Assembly (NCBI GenBank): GCA_947525005.1
Contig: CANNUY010000003.1
Span: forward strand, 1 to 64,000
Direction of reading: 5' to 3'
DNA length: 64,000 nt
From: an uncultured Candidatus Melainabacteria bacterium
Lineage (GTDB): Bacteria > Cyanobacteriota > Vampirovibrionia > Gastranaerophilales > Gastranaerophilaceae
Part shown: piece after piece, positions 59,107 to 64,000 of the stretch
Layout: every line of letters begins with the position of its first letter
How positions within the stretch are numbered: the first letter of the stretch is position 1
The notes under the pieces: generated by a model
The model's input: the letters and a program-made list of their open reading frames with translations, nothing else
The model's database searches: none
What the model was told of the DNA's origin: nothing
Program-made: the position numbers and the translations under genes

Positions 59107-62100
59107 TTATTCTTGTGGAGTTTGTGGCTCACTTGGTGAATCTTCATTATTTACAACTTCTTCACCAGTAGTTTCTCCTGAATTTTCTTCTGATGCAACT
59201 CCTTCTAAATTCCCTTCAGCGACCACTTCTTCATCACTTATGTTAAATGATTCTTGTAATTCTTTTATATAATTTTCATCAAGCAATCTTTCGTCATCAA
59301 TAAACTTGTAATATTCTTCTAGTTTATATTTTGAGCATAAATAGAATACTTTATAAACAAGTCCAGGAAGTTCTTTTTGTTTGTCCTCAATATTAGAAAC
59401 AATGTTTATTGTCATAATCAAGTTGCATAATATCATTATTTGGTTAGATAAACCTACACGTTTTATTAATGATGACACTGATATAATTAAATCATAGGCT
59501 TCTTCAAATAATCCCTTATCTTTCAATAATGTTGACTTAAACCATTTTGCTAAGATTTGTACAAGTACAATACCTGAGCGTTGAGCAAGGGTGAATACGT
59601 CATCATAGATTGTTTCTGTTTTCTTCCAAGATTTTTGTTCCACAAGATTTATTTTTTGATAAGAATAACCAATGAATAAATCGCAAATCAAGGAGAATAT
59701 ATACGTATCATTTCCTTGTAGTGATAGTTTTGCCTGATATATATTTTGTGCAAATTCATTGTAATCACCATTAAATTCTTTAAACGCTTTTATCGTGTTC
59801 ACAATAAAAATTGAAATACTATCGTTTGATATTCCTGCATCATTATCAAATTCTTCATTGTATAAAAGTTTTTGGAATAGAATTAAATGATTTCTTGATA
59901 AGATATCACTGCCTAATTTCTCTTTAACTCTATCAAGAAACTCTTCTAATGTTCCATCACACATGAATATTTTTGAAATAGCAGAAAATACTAATGTATC
60001 CATTACGTATGTAATAAATTCCGTTTTATCAACGCCTTTAACTTGTAACTGTTCTAAAAATTCAGGAGTAATTTTTTCTAAAATAGTATCGCAAATATTT
60101 ACACATTCAACGGTTCTTGATAGTTGAAACATTATTTTAGCGTTCAGACAAGAGTATAAAACGTATCTAACAGAATAATCTTGTCCTTCTTCTAATAAAG
60201 AAGGGTTAAGAATTCTAGTAAGAATGTTTTGCATACATTGACTAGCTAACAAATAATCGTGTCCGCTTAATGCTGAATCTAGAATTAGACTTGAAACATT
60301 TACTATAGTTGCATCATCGTTGTTTTTAGTTGCATTAGCAAGAATATTTTTAGAAATTGAATAAATCTTAGTAGAAGGATATCTATTCAAATGTTCTACT
60401 AGATGATTATATAGTTCATTTTTTCTATCAAGCAATTCGCCTTCTTTGATTTTTAGATTATCAACAAGTTTAAAGTATTCTTTTGCACATATTAAAAACG
60501 CATTGAAATCGCCAAAATTAAGTGACATTAAAGCGTTTTCATAGATTCTATCAAGTTTTTCTTCAGGTTGTTTTAATATGTCATCAATTACGAAAGTTCT
60601 AATGTTTAGTTTTTCAACGATATTAGTTGCCAATGATTTTTTGATGTTAGCTTTTAAATGTTTCAATAAACTTTCTTCAAACAATCTGTAGTTTTGAATA
60701 ACAACACAAGAGTTTTCGTACAAAATCAATCCTTTTACAAGAAGATTGTTTATAGCTTCATCAACATTTTCAATTTCTAATTTGTTTAAAAACGAAGAGT
60801 GAGCATAGCCACATAATAAAGTCGCATAAGCCATTACTAAGCCTTCATTTTCAGGTAATGAATCAAAACGTTTAGCTAATAATTCTTTTATTGTAGCAGG
60901 ATATACAACTGTCTTGCCTGCACCAAGCATAAGTTTACCTTCAAATATAATGAATATATTTGTATCCATAAGGTATTGAAGCTCATTTTTGAAGTATAAT
61001 AAGCTACCTGCACAACGTTCTTCTAATTTTTGGATATAGAAAGTATCCTTAATTTCAGAAATGTCCTCTTGTATTGTATCTAAAAATATGTTGAAATCAC
61101 CTTTTGTTACATTGATTTCTTTATAGAATGGCGAATGTAATAATTTTGAAATATTTTTATAAATTGAAAAATCCGAACGAACTGTAACAACAAAGGTAAA
61201 ATGCAAATCTTCCATATTTATCAAAGAGGATAAGTATTTATTTATTATTCTGCGAGAAGCCTCATCAATCAAATCGAAATTTTCAATAAAAATAATTTGA
61301 TTAGATAAAGAATCAAAATAGTTTTTAAACACTTCTAAATAACTTCTGAACATTTCATCAGGAGTGTTTGTAAACGGTGTTGTTGGATTTAATAATGTAG
61401 TAATAAGATTATTTGTATCTATTGACGCCAATTTTTGTGCAGCCTGAACCTCAGAACCTTTAACTCTTATATCAACACCTGCTACCCTTGAGAATAAATC
61501 CTTAAAAAATGCATACGGGATAAATTTTGAAGATTTTCTACAATTTACGTGAATAACATTAGATGAAATAGTTTTTAAGAAATCTAAGACATCTCCTGTA
61601 GGAAGCTCTCTACGTTCGGTAGTTTTTAATGATATGAAACTGTTTTCAGAAAGAGTTTCTTTTAAAACATTAAACACATTGTGTGCAGGGGCTGAAATAA
61701 ATCGGCTTTCTGTGGTAATATCTATAGATTTATTTCCATATAAAATTTCTTGTAATTCGTCATCATCATCGTAGATTTTTGGTTTAGGAAGTGCAGTTGG
61801 AGCTTTTAATAAGCTTGTATCATCAACTTTTTCTTCTTCGTCAACGATAGGAATAATTTGATCTTCTAGTGGAAATTCGTAGAACATCAAAAGTTCATCT
61901 CCGACCTGAGAAGAATAAATCATTTCAAGAGTGTAATCACGTGAGATAACATTGTTAACATACTGGTCAGTAATAAGTTGGAGTCCGTCTGTATATTTTT
62001 CAACTGTGGTATCTTTAATAAGTTTAATGTTTAAACCAGTATTGAATTCGTTGTTATCTGTTTCAAATGTTTTCTTTAAGATTGTCATTTTACAATGTAA

Positions 62101-62640
62101 TCTAACATTTTTGCTTTTCTTTAGTTTATAGCTAATTCCACCAATTTTGTTCAAAAGTTCTATTGCTGATTTTACAGCTTTTTTTACAGAACTTGTAAGA
62201 GAGAATTCTTTATAGTATTTGATAACGTATGTTTCACCAAACGCTTGTGCACGGTTATCTTGGCTTGCTGCGTAAGCAAAAAGTGCTTGTTTAAGTTTTT
62301 TCTTGAATTTGTTGAAAATAGTTTTGTTTTTAAGAGCTGGTCTTAAATCTTCTAGGTTAGGAAACGTAATTGCAAGACAAGCATATTCTTCTGTCTCAGC
62401 CTCATTCATAATGACACTTTTTGCAGTATCAAACCCGCATTTTCGACATTTTCCTAATATATTCGGTCCTGGAGTTCCACAATTGTGGCATTTTACAATG
62501 ATAACATAACCGCATTCGCTACAAACAGCGGTTCTGTTAAGTTTATGACAAATAGGGCACTCTAAAAGAAGCACCTTTTTACAAAACGGACAAACTTTAT
62601 CCGTATCTTTTACTTCATTACCACATTTTGGACATTCCAT
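59107..62640 (-). CDS. Large zinc-ribbon, cyclase-like and ATPase-like protein (about 1177 residues)
   Basis: The N-terminus holds five CxxC-type knuckles in tandem zinc ribbons (ECPKCGNEV, CPFCKK, CPICHK, CSECGY, CHNCG, CRKCG). Residues about 90-260 resemble a degenerate class III nucleotide cyclase domain. A region from about 330 to 620 resembles the STAND/AAA ATPase core of cyclase-ATPase-TPR proteins, but I see no intact Walker A. The rest is a helical repeat region, and the tail is acidic. It may be a signalling scaffold like soluble adenylyl-cyclase-type proteins with lost catalysis. The start at 62640 fits a leaderless transcript. Confidence 0.65.
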   Translation of the reverse strand: MECPKCGNEVKDTDKVCPFCKKVLLLECPICHKLNRTAVCSECGYVIIVKCHNCGTPGPNILGKCRKCGFDTAKSVIMNEAETEEYACLAITFPNLEDLRPALKNKTIFNKFKKKLKQALFAYAASQDNRAQAFGETYVIKYYKEFSLTSSVKKAVKSAIELLNKIGGISYKLKKSKNVRLHCKMTILKKTFETDNNEFNTGLNIKLIKDTTVEKYTDGLQLITDQYVNNVISRDYTLEMIYSSQVGDELLMFYEFPLEDQIIPIVDEEEKVDDTSLLKAPTALPKPKIYDDDDELQEILYGNKSIDITTESRFISAPAHNVFNVLKETLSENSFISLKTTERRELPTGDVLDFLKTISSNVIHVNCRKSSKFIPYAFFKDLFSRVAGVDIRVKGSEVQAAQKLASIDTNNLITTLLNPTTPFTNTPDEMFRSYLEVFKNYFDSLSNQIIFIENFDLIDEASRRIINKYLSSLINMEDLHFTFVVTVRSDFSIYKNISKLLHSPFYKEINVTKGDFNIFLDTIQEDISEIKDTFYIQKLEERCAGSLLYFKNELQYLMDTNIFIIFEGKLMLGAGKTVVYPATIKELLAKRFDSLPENEGLVMAYATLLCGYAHSSFLNKLEIENVDEAINNLLVKGLILYENSCVVIQNYRLFEESLLKHLKANIKKSLATNIVEKLNIRTFVIDDILKQPEEKLDRIYENALMSLNFGDFNAFLICAKEYFKLVDNLKIKEGELLDRKNELYNHLVEHLNRYPSTKIYSISKNILANATKNNDDATIVNVSSLILDSALSGHDYLLASQCMQNILTRILNPSLLEEGQDYSVRYVLYSCLNAKIMFQLSRTVECVNICDTILEKITPEFLEQLQVKGVDKTEFITYVMDTLVFSAISKIFMCDGTLEEFLDRVKEKLGSDILSRNHLILFQKLLYNEEFDNDAGISNDSISIFIVNTIKAFKEFNGDYNEFAQNIYQAKLSLQGNDTYIFSLICDLFIGYSYQKINLVEQKSWKKTETIYDDVFTLAQRSGIVLVQILAKWFKSTLLKDKGLFEEAYDLIISVSSLIKRVGLSNQIMILCNLIMTINIVSNIEDKQKELPGLVYKVFYLCSKYKLEEYYKFIDDERLLDENYIKELQESFNISDEEVVAEGNLEGVASEENSGETTGEEVVNNEDSPSEPQTPQE

Positions 62641-62647
62641 ATTTACT

Positions 62648-62675
62648 ATTATATACAATGAAGAAGCATATTCAA
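62648..62675 (-). promoter_or_regulatory. Leaderless-type promoter of the large ATPase-like gene
   Basis: On the minus strand, TTGAAT (62675-62670), a 16-bp spacer and TATAAT (62653-62648) lie only seven bases before the ATG at 62640. No ribosome site fits between, so transcription would start at or next to the A of ATG. Confidence 0.6.
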
Positions 62676-62719
62676 CTAAATTAAGAAATTTAGTGACAAA
62701 ACTACACTAAAAAAAGAAA

Positions 62720-62740
62720 AAGGTCGAAAAATTCGACCTT
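62720..62740 (-). terminator. Terminator downstream of the 62957-63607 gene
   Basis: The stem aaggtcgaa/ttcgacctt with a three-base loop is followed, on the minus strand, by TTTCTTTTTTT. It ends leftward transcription before the promoter of the ATPase-like gene. Confidence 0.85.
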
Positions 62741-62956
62741 ATAACCTGTCTTACTATCTTATTCCCATATCTCACAAATGTATTATACATTTGCAAGGGC
62801 TGTAAACTCCACAACATAAATAGTTGCGTGTTACATAAAACTTATGTTTATTATAAAGTTTCTCTATGAGTATTATTATTTTCCGTTTTGTTTTTAAGTC
62901 GTTATTGTTATCTTATTCCTAATATTCCTCCAATTTTTTTATATATACAAATTTTA
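62741..62956 (-). ncRNA. Candidate structured untranslated RNA
   Basis: The 216 bases between the 62957 gene and its terminator hold no frame. They can form local hairpins caaatgta/tacatttg (about 62777-62795) and acataa/ttatgt. The 11-mer tatcttattcc occurs at both ends (62755-62765 and 62909-62919). It could be a long 3' untranslated region or a separate small RNA ending at the terminator. Confidence 0.3.
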
Positions 62957-63607
62957 TTATGTTTTATCAAGAGAGTCATATTTGATATACCCTAAGATGT
63001 CCATGTCTTTTTCATTTTGAGCTAATCCATCAAATGTTTTGATTGAATCTTTAATTCTATCAGCGGCACCTGTTTTGATAGAATCTGTTATGTGTTTTAA
63101 TGCAGATGGTGTTTCGTCCATCAAAATATTAACTAATTCAGCAGAAAAACCTGCTTTTTCAAGAGTAGCAACTTCTTCATTGCGTTCTTCGACAGAAGAT
63201 AACATTGGTTTTTTGTTAAATTCACGTAATTTATCGATATCAAGATTGTCTTCTGGAGCAAGTAATGACATCATATTTTCAAGAGAGATTTCATCTTTTG
63301 AGAATACAACTTCATTATTTTGCTTTTCAGCTTTAACGCCTGCTGATTTACCGAAGTCAGCACCCATAAGATTTGCTAATTCAGATTTCATTGTTTGCTC
63401 TAAGTCTGAAATATTAGTATTATCATAAGCTGTGTCTTCACCATTTTGAATTGCGTTATTACTTTTTTCTGCTTTTGCTTTAATTGCATCCCAACCTGAA
63501 ACATAAGCATTTAATTCTGATTTAGTATCAATTTTGGTTTTATCATTTTGCATATTAGCAGATGCTTTACCAAGATTTGCAATCAAATTATTGAAGTCAA
63601 TGCCCAT
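62957..63607 (-). CDS. Host hypothetical protein, 216 residues
   Basis: It starts MGIDFNNLIANLGKASANMQNDKTKID at 63607, behind AAGGAG; the longer upstream frame lacks a ribosome site. The protein is helical, acidic and without signal or membrane segments. A Ser/Leu-rich middle (NISDLEQTMKSELANLMGADFG) and LDIDKLREFNKKPMLSSVEERNEEVATLEKAGFSAELVNILMDE are all I can describe. It lies divergent from trpS. No family is recognised. Confidence 0.6.
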   Translation of the reverse strand: MGIDFNNLIANLGKASANMQNDKTKIDTKSELNAYVSGWDAIKAKAEKSNNAIQNGEDTAYDNTNISDLEQTMKSELANLMGADFGKSAGVKAEKQNNEVVFSKDEISLENMMSLLAPEDNLDIDKLREFNKKPMLSSVEERNEEVATLEKAGFSAELVNILMDETPSALKHITDSIKTGAADRIKDSIKTFDGLAQNEKDMDILGYIKYDSLDKT

Positions 63608-63772
63608 TATATACTCCTTGTATTTATTTCCTATGTATATATAAAGGATATCTAATGACAAAAATTGACTTTTAAAATTGGTTTTTGTAATATTTCTTAA
63701 CAATTAACCTTAAAAGTTAGTGTATAATAGAAATTTTTATGTTACTATGAATAAGAACAAGGAGGTTATAGT

Positions 63773-64000
63773 ATGCAACAAATTTTAGTTTCAGGTATGC
63801 GTTCAACAGGTAAATTACATCTAGGTCACTATCTTGGCGTAATTGATAACTGGGTAAAACTACAAAACGAATATGATTCTTATTTTTTTGTTGCAGATTG
63901 GCATGCGTTGACTACAAAGTATGACAAGACAGAAGATTTGAAACAAAATGTAATTGATGTTGTTGCAGATTGGTTGGCTTGTGGATTAGATCCAGAAAAA
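63773..64000 (+). CDS. trpS: Tryptophanyl-tRNA synthetase, N-terminal part
   Basis: The first 76 residues run to the end of the window. QQILVSGMRSTGKLHLGHYLGVIDNWVKLQNEYDSYFFVADWHALTTKY contains the class I signature GKLHLGHY (the HIGH motif) and the FVADWHALTT block typical of TrpS. An ideal AAGGAGG site lies seven bases before the ATG, and TATAAT stands at 63723-63728. It charges tRNA-Trp. Confidence 0.95.
   Translation, partial: MQQILVSGMRSTGKLHLGHYLGVIDNWVKLQNEYDSYFFVADWHALTTKYDKTEDLKQNVIDVVADWLACGLDPEK

Overview
The window is an AT-rich bacterial chromosome segment carrying one complete integrated temperate phage. The host looks like a member of the Melainabacteria/Vampirovibrionia (probably a gut Gastranaerophilales). 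The main clue is an OmpR-type regulator at 42350-43102 that reads like the cyanobacterial RpaB/Ycf27 protein, in a heterotrophic, low-GC, Gram-negative setting (TolC-like outer-membrane factor, EmrAB-like pump, outer-membrane barrel). This lineage call is an inference.

Layout. 1-455: end of an outer-membrane barrel gene, a dispersed palindromic repeat and tRNA-His. 456-41554: a prophage of about 41.1 kb, bounded by a 21-bp direct repeat of the tRNA-His 3' end. Its left arm (minus strand) carries a large serine recombinase, an adenine-methyltransferase-like protein, a YopX-like protein, a dUTPase with two predicted membrane helices, DUF2303, SSB and a Lin1244/DUF4373-type replication protein. 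A switch region (9723-9909) separates this arm from a Cro/CI-like repressor. The right arm (plus strand) is a podovirus late operon: terminase, portal, Bbp19-like protein, scaffold, capsid and Bbp16-like protein (similar to Bordetella phage BPP-1), tail-tube and internal virion proteins, a 2973-residue polyvalent protein and a tail fibre. A lysis cassette follows. 41555-64000: host genes for RpaB, a TPR protein, DivIC/FtsB, tRNA-Cys, MnmE, a MarR-controlled TolC/EmrA/EmrB efflux set, an exported deaminase, a radical SAM protein, a PilB-like protein with a two-component pair, glycogen synthase, a large zinc-ribbon/cyclase-like/ATPase-like protein and the start of TrpS.

The most striking system is a diversity-generating retroelement (DGR) at the end of the late operon. 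The last codons of the tail-fibre gene (VR, 36640-36750) match a downstream template (TR1, 36921-37031) at every non-adenine position, yet differ at 11 of its 17 adenines. A DGR-type reverse transcriptase follows at 37281-38390. A second, divergent template-like copy (TR2, 37057-37167) sits in tandem between TR1 and the RT gene. It shares the same start and the same 3' priming segment, but no separate variable target for it lies in this window, and no avd gene is recognisable. This looks like a two-template DGR that could feed one tail-fibre receptor-binding site.

Other points of note are an integrase whose C-terminus changes on integration, an operator-like sequence shared by the lysogeny switch and the region before the late operon, a 28-bp perfect palindrome between the TolC and MarR genes, and a leaderless-type promoter for the 1.2-kilo-residue ATPase-like protein.
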